Below, in pieces: positions 56,572 to 64,000 of a stretch of DNA of 64,000 nucleotides. Made by a program: the position numbers and the translations under genes. Numbering within the stretch: the first letter of the stretch is position 1; every line of letters begins with the position of its first letter. The notes under the pieces were generated by a model. It had not been told where the DNA came from, ran no database searches, and saw only the letters and a list, made by a program, of their open reading frames with translations. Origin of the DNA: JABDGR01 sp964561455. GTDB lineage: Bacteria > Verrucomicrobiota > Verrucomicrobiia > Opitutales > JABDGR01. The stretch spans positions 1 to 64,000 of the forward strand of contig CAZLPS010000014.1 in NCBI GenBank assembly GCA_964561455.1. The letters run 5' to 3'.

Positions 56572-58392
56572 TTAGTGCTTCACCGCGCCACTTATTTGCT
56601 GTTCCTGTTGCATGGCCGCCTGTGCGGCCTTGAGTTTGTCAAGGTTCTCCTGCAACCGCTGCAGTTCCGCCGCCTGGTCGCGCATTTTTTGCACATCGCC
56701 CATGGCGTCGGTCAACTCCTTGGGCGGATAAGTCATGCCGGGGGTATCCACCGTGCGCTTGGTATTGTAATAACCGGGAATTTCGTCAGCCGTGATGCCG
56801 GAGCGCAACATCATTTCGGGGCTCACCACATCACGGTAACTGGCGCCCTCGGTGGTACTGAGGGTGCGGGCCGTTACGAAAATAATCAGGTTGTTGCGCT
56901 GATGGATGGTGTCGGTGGACTTGAAGAGGTTGCCGATGATGGGGATATCGCCCAGAATCGGCACCTGGGTGGTCACTTTGCTGTCCTGGTCATCGATCAG
57001 GCCGCCGACGGCAATGGTAAAGCCGTCTTTGATGCTGACATCCGCGTTGGTCAGGCTGCGGGTGTCCACGCGCGGATAGCTGGCGCCGAAATAGGTGTCC
57101 GCCTGGGGGTCAATGCGGCTGAGGGTCGGGTTGAGTGTGAGATTGATAAAACCGTTGGCGGAGACGTGCGGCAAAACCTTCATGGTAATACCAACGGTCA
57201 ACGTGGTGTTGGAGCCCGGCTGCGTCTGGCCGGTCTGATTGTTGATGGTCGGGAAGACCACCGTGATATTGGTGCCGCTGTACAGGGTGACTTCCTTGTT
57301 GTCCATCGTCACGGCCGTTGGATTGGAGACGAGTTTGGCGTCGGTGATATTCTGCAGGGCCCGGAGCACCGCGCTGTATTGACCCTGGTTGAACACCGCA
57401 AAATCGAGCGCCTTGCGCGCCGGCGCCTGGATGTTTGAGGCGATGGCCGTGGAGGGCTGAAGGAAATTAAGATTGGTGCTGGGCGTCGGCGTGGCCACGG
57501 CATTGGATATGGTTTGCTCGGGGACGTTGGTGCTGGGGAGCGCGCCGGAAGCGTAAATCGCACCGAGGCCGTTGGCCAGGCTGTACTGGTACGCATAACC
57601 GGCGGAAACCAGGGGCGTGTTGTCGAAATTCCAATCAATGCCCAGATTCTTGTCGTCGTTGGCATTGACCTCGACGAATTTGGCTTCGATGTAAACTTGG
57701 GGATTGGCCCGGTCGAGGCGGTCAATGGCCTCAAGGATGTTGCCGATCTTGCCCGGGTGCACGGTAATAATCAGGGAATTCGTGCGGGCGTCGGGGCTGA
57801 CGGTTTCCGGCGGCTTCGACGTGGTGTCGAGGAACACGGTCAACGACTTGGCCAGTTCATCGGCCTTGGCGGAATTTACCATGATCACCCGCGTCTCCAT
57901 GGGCTCGGCGGCAACGTCCGCTTTGTTCTTAATCAAGATAATGGGCGTGGGCCCGCTGGTGGAGTCAACGGTGTACGCGTAGCCAACCTGGTCGAGAACG
58001 ATTTTGTAAATGACCTGCCAACTGACATCATGGAGTTGCAAGGTCGTCGTACCCGTCAGGGTGTCGGGCACCACCACATTTAGATTAAATAATTTGGCAA
58101 CCCCCGTAATGATGGAACGGATATCCGTGTTGGGAAAATCTGCTTTGGCCATGATATTGGACGCCTTGCCGTTGGCATCCACGACGGTCGTCAGGGTGTC
58201 GCTGCTGGGCGCGGCCACCGTAACCGAGAGTGCGGGCGCAGTATCAGCCGGCCCGGCGGCGGGCGCCAGCGGATTGCTCGGCGTGGTGGCCGGGGGTGTC
58301 GTGGCGGCTGGCGCCGGCGCGGGGGCATCTTGCGCGACTACGCCGACAGTGGTGGCAAGGAACAAGGCAAGGAGGGAGCGGTAGGCTTTCAT
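56572..58392 (-). CDS. secretin (PilQ/GspD-like outer-membrane channel)
   Basis: 606 residues. A signal peptide (LLALFLATTVGVVAQ) is followed by a Pro/Ala linker, an N0-like domain (ADFPNTDIRSIITGVAKLFN, NVVVPDTLTGTTTLQLHD), an N1-like domain (RVIMVNSAKADELAKSL) and the secretin core. The core holds the hallmark VPILGDIPIIGNLFKS and the segments QVYIEAKFVEVNANDDKNLG and GFTIAVGGLIDDQDSK. Last gene of the pilM-N-O operon. In Akkermansia the corresponding gene (Amuc_1098) sits beside Amuc_1099-1101, which supports the assignment from established gene order. It would form the gated outer-membrane pore of a type IV pilus or related secretion machine. Confidence 0.93.
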   Translation of the reverse strand: MKAYRSLLALFLATTVGVVAQDAPAPAPAATTPPATTPSNPLAPAAGPADTAPALSVTVAAPSSDTLTTVVDANGKASNIMAKADFPNTDIRSIITGVAKLFNLNVVVPDTLTGTTTLQLHDVSWQVIYKIVLDQVGYAYTVDSTSGPTPIILIKNKADVAAEPMETRVIMVNSAKADELAKSLTVFLDTTSKPPETVSPDARTNSLIITVHPGKIGNILEAIDRLDRANPQVYIEAKFVEVNANDDKNLGIDWNFDNTPLVSAGYAYQYSLANGLGAIYASGALPSTNVPEQTISNAVATPTPSTNLNFLQPSTAIASNIQAPARKALDFAVFNQGQYSAVLRALQNITDAKLVSNPTAVTMDNKEVTLYSGTNITVVFPTINNQTGQTQPGSNTTLTVGITMKVLPHVSANGFINLTLNPTLSRIDPQADTYFGASYPRVDTRSLTNADVSIKDGFTIAVGGLIDDQDSKVTTQVPILGDIPIIGNLFKSTDTIHQRNNLIIFVTARTLSTTEGASYRDVVSPEMMLRSGITADEIPGYYNTKRTVDTPGMTYPPKELTDAMGDVQKMRDQAAELQRLQENLDKLKAAQAAMQQEQQISGAVKH

Positions 58393-58414
58393 GGCGCAAG
58401 TTGGGTTGAACGGG

Positions 58415-59176
58415 CTAAGGTTTGATGGTGGAAGTGGCGGGCGCAGGCGCAGGCGTTGGCGCCGGTGGCGGAAGGGAGGCCGAAACAGCCGCTGGGTGCG
58501 GAGCGGGCGCAGACCCCGCCGTGGAAACATAATCCACGTCCAAGGTGGACGAGTTCAGCTTCAGGGTGCAATTGTCGGAATTGGCATCAATTACTTGAAT
58601 TTGCGTCGCCGAGGATTCGTTCGGGAACGTCACCGTCAAGAATCCGCCAACCTCGATCTGGCCGATGTGCATATCAGCCGATTGCACCACCCGGCGGCTG
58701 CCAGCCTGCAATATGCCCGTCGGCTTAAAAATTGCCGCGACTTGCTTGAGTTTGTCGTCGTCCGTCAGCTTGGGGGGCGCCACCGGCTGGACGGGCGTGG
58801 GCGGTTGGGTGGACGTGTTGCCTGAAGAGGAGGGAACCGTTGGTTCCGGTGGTGCCTCCAATTTGAGATAGAAAGGATTGTCCACCCCTTTCATCTTGGC
58901 CAACTGCTCCGGGTTTTCGCGCTCCAACAACGTCTTGGCGACCGCAAGCATTTTCTCGCGCGAGGCGGAGGGCAACACCACGCCAGCCTGCGGAGCGGCA
59001 AACACAAATGAAGTTCCCGACGGTGGCGGCGGGGGAGCGGCGGGCGCTGGCGCAGCGGCATCGGCTGGAGCATCCGCCGCCGCCGCCGGTGGAACGAATA
59101 CAACACACATGATGAATCCGGCCGCACTGCAAACGAAGCGGGAAAAACCGGCAGGGAGAAGGTACGCCGTTTTCAT
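58415..59176 (-). CDS. PilP-position periplasmic protein (function inferred)
   Basis: 253 residues. A signal peptide (FVCSAAGFIMCVVFVPPAAA) is followed by an Ala/Pro-rich region. A middle helix bundle (SREKMLAVAKTLLERENPEQ) and a beta-rich C-terminal part (ADMHIGQIEVGGFLTVTFPN) resembling a small PilP-type domain precede a long Pro-rich tail. It overlaps pilO-like by 4 bases and precedes the secretin by 22 bases. Similarity to PilP is by position and layout, not by clear motif. Confidence 0.6.
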   Translation of the reverse strand: MKTAYLLPAGFSRFVCSAAGFIMCVVFVPPAAAADAPADAAAPAPAAPPPPPSGTSFVFAAPQAGVVLPSASREKMLAVAKTLLERENPEQLAKMKGVDNPFYLKLEAPPEPTVPSSSGNTSTQPPTPVQPVAPPKLTDDDKLKQVAAIFKPTGILQAGSRRVVQSADMHIGQIEVGGFLTVTFPNESSATQIQVIDANSDNCTLKLNSSTLDVDYVSTAGSAPAPHPAAVSASLPPPAPTPAPAPATSTIKP

Positions 59177-59742
59177 TGGCCGAACACCTCCACATTAAGG
59201 GTGAGGTTCAGCAAATCAGCCGGCCCGGTCGAACCCGCCATCACCTTGGTTTTTTCGAGGTGAAACTGGTTGATGCGCAACATCCGCGGGCCCGTCTGCA
59301 ACCCGTCCAGGAAGGTGACGATTGCATCCCACCGTCCCGAGGCTGACAGGGTGAAGGAAATCAGTGCGGGCTCGGCCGGGTCTTTGCCCCGCTCGGCCAT
59401 CGTTCCCTGGGTAGGATCAAGAATCTGCACGCCGGCCTTTTCCGCAACATCGCGAAAATATTGCTGGTTTAACACCACGTCGGCGTAATTGATCAGGGCC
59501 GTCTTGAATTTGCTGGCGTCGGTATTCAGCTCCCCGACGTGGTCGTCAATCTTTTCCCCGGCCGAAACGTTCTTGTTGTACAGTTCGCTGTCCTTCGTCA
59601 CTTGGTCCAACTGGTCATAGGCGTCCTGGAGTGCGCCACTGCTGCGCCAATAGGCCCAGCCAGCCAGCAGGATCGCGACCCCGACCAGCGACAATGCCAG
59701 TGGGTACACCTTGAGCTTGGCGATTAGTTGCTGGAGGTTCAT
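59173..59742 (-). CDS. PilO-like inner-membrane protein
   Basis: 189 residues: one N-terminal helix (LALSLVGVAILLAGWAYW), a coiled coil (DAYDQLDQVTKDSELYNKNV) and a ferredoxin-like domain (SFTLSASGRWDAIVTFLDGL) as in PilO/GspM-type proteins. Starts in a 4-base overlap with pilN-like and overlaps the next gene by 4 bases, so the set is tightly coupled. It sits at the position of Amuc_1100 in the Akkermansia locus. Confidence 0.75.
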   Translation of the reverse strand: MNLQQLIAKLKVYPLALSLVGVAILLAGWAYWRSSGALQDAYDQLDQVTKDSELYNKNVSAGEKIDDHVGELNTDASKFKTALINYADVVLNQQYFRDVAEKAGVQILDPTQGTMAERGKDPAEPALISFTLSASGRWDAIVTFLDGLQTGPRMLRINQFHLEKTKVMAGSTGPADLLNLTLNVEVFGQ

Positions 59743-60395
59743 GCGGGCGGTTTAAGGGTGAACGTCACCGTGAATTTGAAGGAGCCGGCGGCTTTGTCCT
59801 CCTTGATTGGGTCGTACTTGACCGGCTCGTACTTGAGGTCCTTGGCGCCGACGGCGAGATGGCTCTTCAACGCCGGACTGTTGACCACCTTGTCCACAAA
59901 ATCGGCCACCGGATTGGACGTGGCGCTCAGGAGCGTGCCGCTGATGACGACGCGCTGGGTCGGCGCCTTCTTCCCCGCGCCGAGTTCGAGGATCACGGAT
60001 GAAATCTCCACGGAATCGAGCAGGATGTTGGCCGGTTTGGCGTCGAGCAGGGACGCCATGAGGTCCATCGGCGATAACCTTTCCGAGATTTTTTTAGCAG
60101 CAAATTGGAGGGGCTTGGACGCCGTGACAAACTTGGTGCTGGCCGCCAGGTATTTGGTGTTGAGCGGCTTGTTGCGGTCTATCTGCTTGTTGTACTCGTC
60201 AATCTCGTTGTTTTTCTTGTGAATCTCCACCTCGGTAAAGAGCGTCCACCCCAACGCCAGGATGGCCAGCGTGATCGCAATAAAATTCACGATGAACCCC
60301 GTGCGGACCTGTTTGATGTCCGGCAGCGTGGCCACCACCCGGAAATTCGGGTGCCAGTTCAAAACGGGATCGGCTTTTTTCTTACGCGCGAGCAC
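59739..60395 (-). CDS. PilN-like inner-membrane protein
   Basis: 218 residues starting with GTG at 60395, 14 bases inside the pilM gene. A short basic start (ARKKKADPVLNW) resembles the PilN segment that binds PilM. Then come a helix (FIVNFIAITLAILALGWTLF), a coiled coil (IHKKNNEIDEYNKQIDRNKP) and a small alpha/beta domain. It would anchor PilM to the membrane and pair with PilO-like. Confidence 0.78.
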   Translation of the reverse strand: MLARKKKADPVLNWHPNFRVVATLPDIKQVRTGFIVNFIAITLAILALGWTLFTEVEIHKKNNEIDEYNKQIDRNKPLNTKYLAASTKFVTASKPLQFAAKKISERLSPMDLMASLLDAKPANILLDSVEISSVILELGAGKKAPTQRVVISGTLLSATSNPVADFVDKVVNSPALKSHLAVGAKDLKYEPVKYDPIKEDKAAGSFKFTVTFTLKPPA

Positions 60396-61437
60396 TGGCG
60401 GCCTCCGTTTTCACTTCGGTTTTGGTTTCGAATTTACCCATCAGGCCAAAGACGCCAAGCCAGCGGCTGTCCAGCGCGGCGAGTTCGAGGCCGGCGGCCG
60501 GCTCGATGCCCAGGGCCTTCAGCCAGCGGGGGTATTCGGGTTTGAGCACGTCAATACCGAGGTTGCGGGCGAGCAACCCGCCCATCCACGCGAGGTTCTT
60601 CGGCAGAATATTAAGGTGGATCTGCCCGATCGTCTGGCCCGTCTGCACTTCGTAAAATCCGGTGGATGACTGCAACTCCTTGATCATCTTCTTGAGCAGA
60701 GTCGGGCCCATCTCGGTGAAATCAAAGGTGTTGGAATAAAAAAGTTTGCGGGCCGATTCCTCGTCCTTGAGACCGAGTTCCTGCTGCACGATGGGAAACA
60801 TGCTGTTCAAGCCGACCGGCACCGGCCGCGCCAAATCGAGCTGCGAACCGCGCAAAATAAAGACTTGGGAATTCTCCTGGGTGATTTCCAAGAGCAGCGT
60901 CGGCGATTTGATGTCCTCCGCCCCCAGGTAATTGCCCAAGCCGGCGACTGTGGCGATGGTGCCGAGCTCGAGCCGCTCTGGATACACCCCGCCGCTGACG
61001 ACGAACTGCTGGCGCTCCTTGATCTCCTCCTGGGGAGCGCCGCAAAAAATCAGTTCCTTGCCGTAGCCCGTTTCCGCCGTGACATACATTCCCGTCTCGA
61101 GGTTCATCACCGCAACGGCGCTCCTGGCCATGTCAACTTGAAATTGCGACTGCACGTACTCGGCGAGGAAGGCGGCGTCCTTGGCTTTCGCGGGATTCTC
61201 CATCGTCGCTTTGCGCACGAAGCGGTTGGGCGGATAAATTCCCACCACGGCATGCGCATATTGCCCGGCCGGCATTCCCGTCATCTCGCTGACCAGGGCC
61301 GCCAATTCATCCGCCGAGCCCGCCGGGATTTCCTTGACCGCTTCGATAACAAACGGCGGTACCAGCCCACTCGCGCGAGCGGCCAGCACCGAATACTCGG
61401 AGATTTCCAGAAAAAGCGCCTTGCGAGGTTTGGCCAT
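60382..61437 (-). CDS. PilM-like actin-fold protein
   Basis: 351 residues. The ATP-binding fold starts at AKPRKALFLEISEYSVLAA. VAVMNLETGMYVTAETGYG and TLLLEITQENSQVFILRGSQ are the two phosphate-binding beta hairpins of the actin/FtsA/PilM fold. It sits in the cytoplasm and binds the PilN start. The ATG at 61437 fits; an upstream frame to 61731 has no features. First gene of the operon, with 260 bases of unannotated sequence upstream in which no promoter was certain. Confidence 0.85.
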   Translation of the reverse strand: MAKPRKALFLEISEYSVLAARASGLVPPFVIEAVKEIPAGSADELAALVSEMTGMPAGQYAHAVVGIYPPNRFVRKATMENPAKAKDAAFLAEYVQSQFQVDMARSAVAVMNLETGMYVTAETGYGKELIFCGAPQEEIKERQQFVVSGGVYPERLELGTIATVAGLGNYLGAEDIKSPTLLLEITQENSQVFILRGSQLDLARPVPVGLNSMFPIVQQELGLKDEESARKLFYSNTFDFTEMGPTLLKKMIKELQSSTGFYEVQTGQTIGQIHLNILPKNLAWMGGLLARNLGIDVLKPEYPRWLKALGIEPAAGLELAALDSRWLGVFGLMGKFETKTEVKTEAASARA

Positions 61438-61697
61438 GAGTGCAACCGGACAGTTAGGTATCAGGACTCGACGGCACCCGTACAACACCCTCGTTGCGGA
61501 GCACCGCCCAAGCGCCGACCCATCAACTGGATAGCGGCGGAAGAATAGCGTCCCCCACCCTGCTGCCACAAGAACAAAATAGGCGGGGGTCGTCATTTCC
61601 CGGGACCGCCCGGGGGATACGGGGAGCGGAGAGGCGGGAACCTGGAGCCGGGAGAAAGGAGGTAACGGTCGGGGTGGAGAATTTCCAATTCCCTCGC

Positions 61698-64000
61698 CTA
61701 AACGCTCCTCTTGTTGCCTGGCCCCTTCCAATTACCACCGGTTGCCACCAGGAGCGCAAGGCCGCCAAACAGGAGGCCCCAGGTGGACGGTTCGGGAATG
61801 ATGACGAATTCCAACGACGTCCCGCCGTTGCCAAACACGAAATAACCGAGGCCGTGATATTCGCCGCCAGGCCCAATATTTTCGGCTTGGAACTGGCTCA
61901 GCGTGAAACCGGTGTTGGCGAGGATATTGGACGACGTGATGAGCGGGTAGACATTACCGACGGAGGGATCCACGCCGTCAAAATATCCGGTGTCCTCAAA
62001 GTCGAAAACAAAGTGGGTTCCGGGACTGCTTGTATTGGTGAGCGTGCCCAACACTTTGAGCGTGTCGGAGACGTTCGTGGGCAGACCCGTGGTGGTGAAA
62101 TTGCCCGTGCTCAGGTGCCAGGCGTTGGCGCCGCCGCCGTCGGCATCCCAATCGAGGTCGCCTGCAACGGTCAGGTTGCTGTAACCGGAAACGGCCCCGC
62201 CGCTCATGGCGTTGGCAATGCCGGGGGAAATAGTGGCGCCGTTGGCAACGGACACGCCGACCACCGTGCCATTTCCACCCAGCACAGCGTGGCTGCCGGT
62301 AACGGAAACGGCGCTGGCGGACAGGTGGCCATCAACGACGAGGGCTCCATTGGTGACGGTGGTGGCGCCGGTGAAGGTGCTGGAGCCGGCCAAAGTGAGC
62401 GTGCCGCCACCGGCCTTGGCCAAGCCACCGCCGCCGCCCATGGATCCGGAGAAATTTGCGCCAAAGCCATTGGTGTTGATGGTCGAGGTCGTGGAAGCCC
62501 CCAAAGTCGCGTTTACCGCAGTGGTCAATTTGCTGCCGGTAACCTCGATGGTACCGCCGTTCAGGTTGAAATTAAGGCTGCCAGCACCGGCGCGGATGCC
62601 ATCAGCCCCGCCGACTTGCAGGGTGCCGCCGTCATTCAAATTCAGGGTACCGGTGGATCCCGCTCCCACGGCCAACCGCAGACTGCCACCGACAGACACC
62701 GAGCCGCCATTGGCGATACTGAGGCTACCCGCGCCCAAGTTGCCCACAGCCAATGACCCCGCGAGATTCCACTGGCTGCCCGGATCGGAGACCGTCGCTA
62801 AGGCCATCCCCTGCTCCTGCGAAGCGAGATAGGTTATCATGAAGATCGGATCGTTGGCGTATTCAAAGACGCGACCTCCATTGGAAATCGCGATCATGCC
62901 GGTTCCATTGGAACCGATTACGCTGGTGCCATTGAGCGTGAGAGTGGAGTTGGCCCCGGTTACGAGCAATGAACCGGTCGAATTGGCGCCCAAACCAAAA
63001 TACCCGTAATCCGCCGCAACGCTGTCGGCATTTTGAATGATAATCGTGCCGTTGTCGCCGGAACTTGCGCCGACGACCAGATTGCCAGTCCCCAGGTTGG
63101 CCGCGCCGCCGGCAGCTCCATCCATAATGAGCGTGCCGACAGCCACCGTCACGTTGCCGGTGAAGGTACTGGCCCCCGTGAGGCTAAGCGTGCCGGTGTC
63201 CACTTTGGTCAGCGGCCCGGTGCCGGTGATAATGCCGCCATAAGTCAGGGTGGTTGAAGGCATCACGTCAAACGTGCCGCCGGCCGAATTGACGGTGATG
63301 CCGCGATTGGAGTTTAGCGCGAAACTAGCCGACGTATTCAGCGTCCCGCCATTAAAAATCAAATCATTGGCGACGACCGCACCCGGAGGCGCACCGAGGT
63401 TGTCATCCGCGCTGATGGACAGTGTGCCACCATCGAGGACAGTGGTTCCGGTGTAAGTATTGGGGCCGGAAAGGGTCAGCGTGCCGGGGGTGGTTTTGAC
63501 CAATCCGACGGTGCCAGCGAATATCGCACTTACATCGCCGCTTTGTCCGGCGTAGGCGGCGGAGCTGGTCAGGGTGCCGTTTTGGATGTTTCCACCGCTA
63601 ATCGTGACGAGACCGATGGTGTTCGGGGTAGAACCGCCGAGGTCCAGCGAGCCGCCATTGACGATCAAACCGGCGGTGGGTGCGCCCAGCCTGCCCGCGC
63701 CGCTGAGCAGAAGGGTGCCACCGCTCACCGTCGTCACGCCGGCGTAGGAGTTGGGGCCGCTGAAGATCAAGACGCCCGAACTCAAGGAGACGTTGCCGGC
63801 ACCGAGAGAATCACCAATGATGCCGGAAACGAGGGTGCTGCCCGTGCCCGTGAAAGTGATGGTGCTTCCCGCCAGATCAACCGTGTCACTCAAAATTATT
63901 TGCGGCCCGGGGCTGGTGCCATAGTTTGCGATAAGAAGAGCGCCGCCAAGAATGACCGGAGAATTGAGGTTGGCGGTTCCGTTGTAGGCCGCTGTCAAAG
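61698..64000 (-). CDS. PATR-type beta-strand repeat surface protein with PEP-CTERM anchor (5' end beyond the window)
   Basis: About 767 residues are visible; the N-terminus lies past 64000. Tandem beta-strand repeats of the autotransporter-associated type are clear: LVKTTPGTLTLSGPNTYTG, LTKVDTGTLSLTGASTFTG and LAKAGGGTLTLAGSSTFTG, each followed by TTV-x-GGTL-like strands. The C-terminus is a PEP-CTERM signal (PEPSTWGLLFGGLALLVA, then a basic end GNKRS), which marks export and sorting to the cell surface. It lies beside the pilus/secretion operon, whose machine could export it; this is inference. Confidence 0.85.
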   Translation of the reverse strand, partial: LTAAYNGTANLNSPVILGGALLIANYGTSPGPQIILSDTVDLAGSTITFTGTGSTLVSGIIGDSLGAGNVSLSSGVLIFSGPNSYAGVTTVSGGTLLLSGAGRLGAPTAGLIVNGGSLDLGGSTPNTIGLVTISGGNIQNGTLTSSAAYAGQSGDVSAIFAGTVGLVKTTPGTLTLSGPNTYTGTTVLDGGTLSISADDNLGAPPGAVVANDLIFNGGTLNTSASFALNSNRGITVNSAGGTFDVMPSTTLTYGGIITGTGPLTKVDTGTLSLTGASTFTGNVTVAVGTLIMDGAAGGAANLGTGNLVVGASSGDNGTIIIQNADSVAADYGYFGLGANSTGSLLVTGANSTLTLNGTSVIGSNGTGMIAISNGGRVFEYANDPIFMITYLASQEQGMALATVSDPGSQWNLAGSLAVGNLGAGSLSIANGGSVSVGGSLRLAVGAGSTGTLNLNDGGTLQVGGADGIRAGAGSLNFNLNGGTIEVTGSKLTTAVNATLGASTTSTINTNGFGANFSGSMGGGGGLAKAGGGTLTLAGSSTFTGATTVTNGALVVDGHLSASAVSVTGSHAVLGGNGTVVGVSVANGATISPGIANAMSGGAVSGYSNLTVAGDLDWDADGGGANAWHLSTGNFTTTGLPTNVSDTLKVLGTLTNTSSPGTHFVFDFEDTGYFDGVDPSVGNVYPLITSSNILANTGFTLSQFQAENIGPGGEYHGLGYFVFGNGGTSLEFVIIPEPSTWGLLFGGLALLVATGGNWKGPGNKRSV

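Noticed and set aside
54195..56633. 812-residue plus-strand open frame opposite uvrB and clpS
   Set aside because: Covers two well-supported genes on the other strand and has no domain.

Overview
The window most likely comes from a member of the Verrucomicrobiota. It is GC-rich with densely packed genes. It carries a beta-strand-repeat (PATR-type) surface protein with a PEP-CTERM anchor, a PilM/N/O/secretin locus laid out like the one known from Akkermansia, a BatA/DUF58/MoxR/ABC-2 cluster, and short word-like repeats and fold-back palindromes between genes. The assignment rests on gene content and is inference; no rRNA or tRNA gene was found.

Layout. 1-7.1 kb: glutamate synthase large and small subunits (gltB, gltD), separated by a small four-helix-bundle gene flanked by CTAGAAG-type repeat arrays in inverted orientation. 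7.1-7.7 kb: a 32-bp perfect inverted repeat and a cluster of short palindromes, no gene. 7.7-12.4 kb: UbiA-family prenyltransferase, FtsB-like division protein, eukaryote-type UDP-sugar pyrophosphorylase and phosphoglucomutase/phosphomannomutase. 12.5-15.5 kb: divergent LuxR-type response regulator and hybrid histidine kinase. 15.5-19.6 kb: M3 oligopeptidase and a secreted pectinesterase-like protein. 19.6-34.6 kb: an eight-gene minus-strand cluster (DUF4175-like protein with a Gly-Gln repeat, MoxR ATPase, a very large secreted/membrane protein with embedded beta-strand repeats, ABC ATPase, ABC permease, DUF58, BatA-like, VWA/GATase-like). 34.8-36.9 kb: ExbB/ExbD/TonB-like trio whose ExbD lacks the usual proton-path Asp. 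37.3-39.2 kb: a small membrane protein and an NHL-repeat protein.

39.6-47.5 kb is the most unusual part. Four plus-strand genes encode (A) an FHA-like/zinc-ribbon/P-loop GTPase, (B) a membrane protein with a GAP1-N2-like N-terminus, (C) an unrecognised large helical single-pass protein starting in a 4-bp overlap with B, and (D) a GYF_2-like protein with two membrane helices. I read this as a membrane-anchored, GTPase-switched system of the kind proposed to act in biological conflict or signalling. The domain families are known in part; this four-part assembly and the role of C and D look undescribed.

47.5-64 kb: a GH13 glycogen-debranching-like enzyme, mnmA, a small duplicated four-helix membrane protein, recN, a clpS-DUF2017-like pair, uvrB, then the minus-strand pilus/secretion operon pilM-pilN-pilO-pilP-like-secretin and, at the edge, a truncated PATR/PEP-CTERM protein. 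Long antisense open frames opposite gltB, the M3 peptidase, the GH13 enzyme and uvrB are GC-skew mirrors and were left out.
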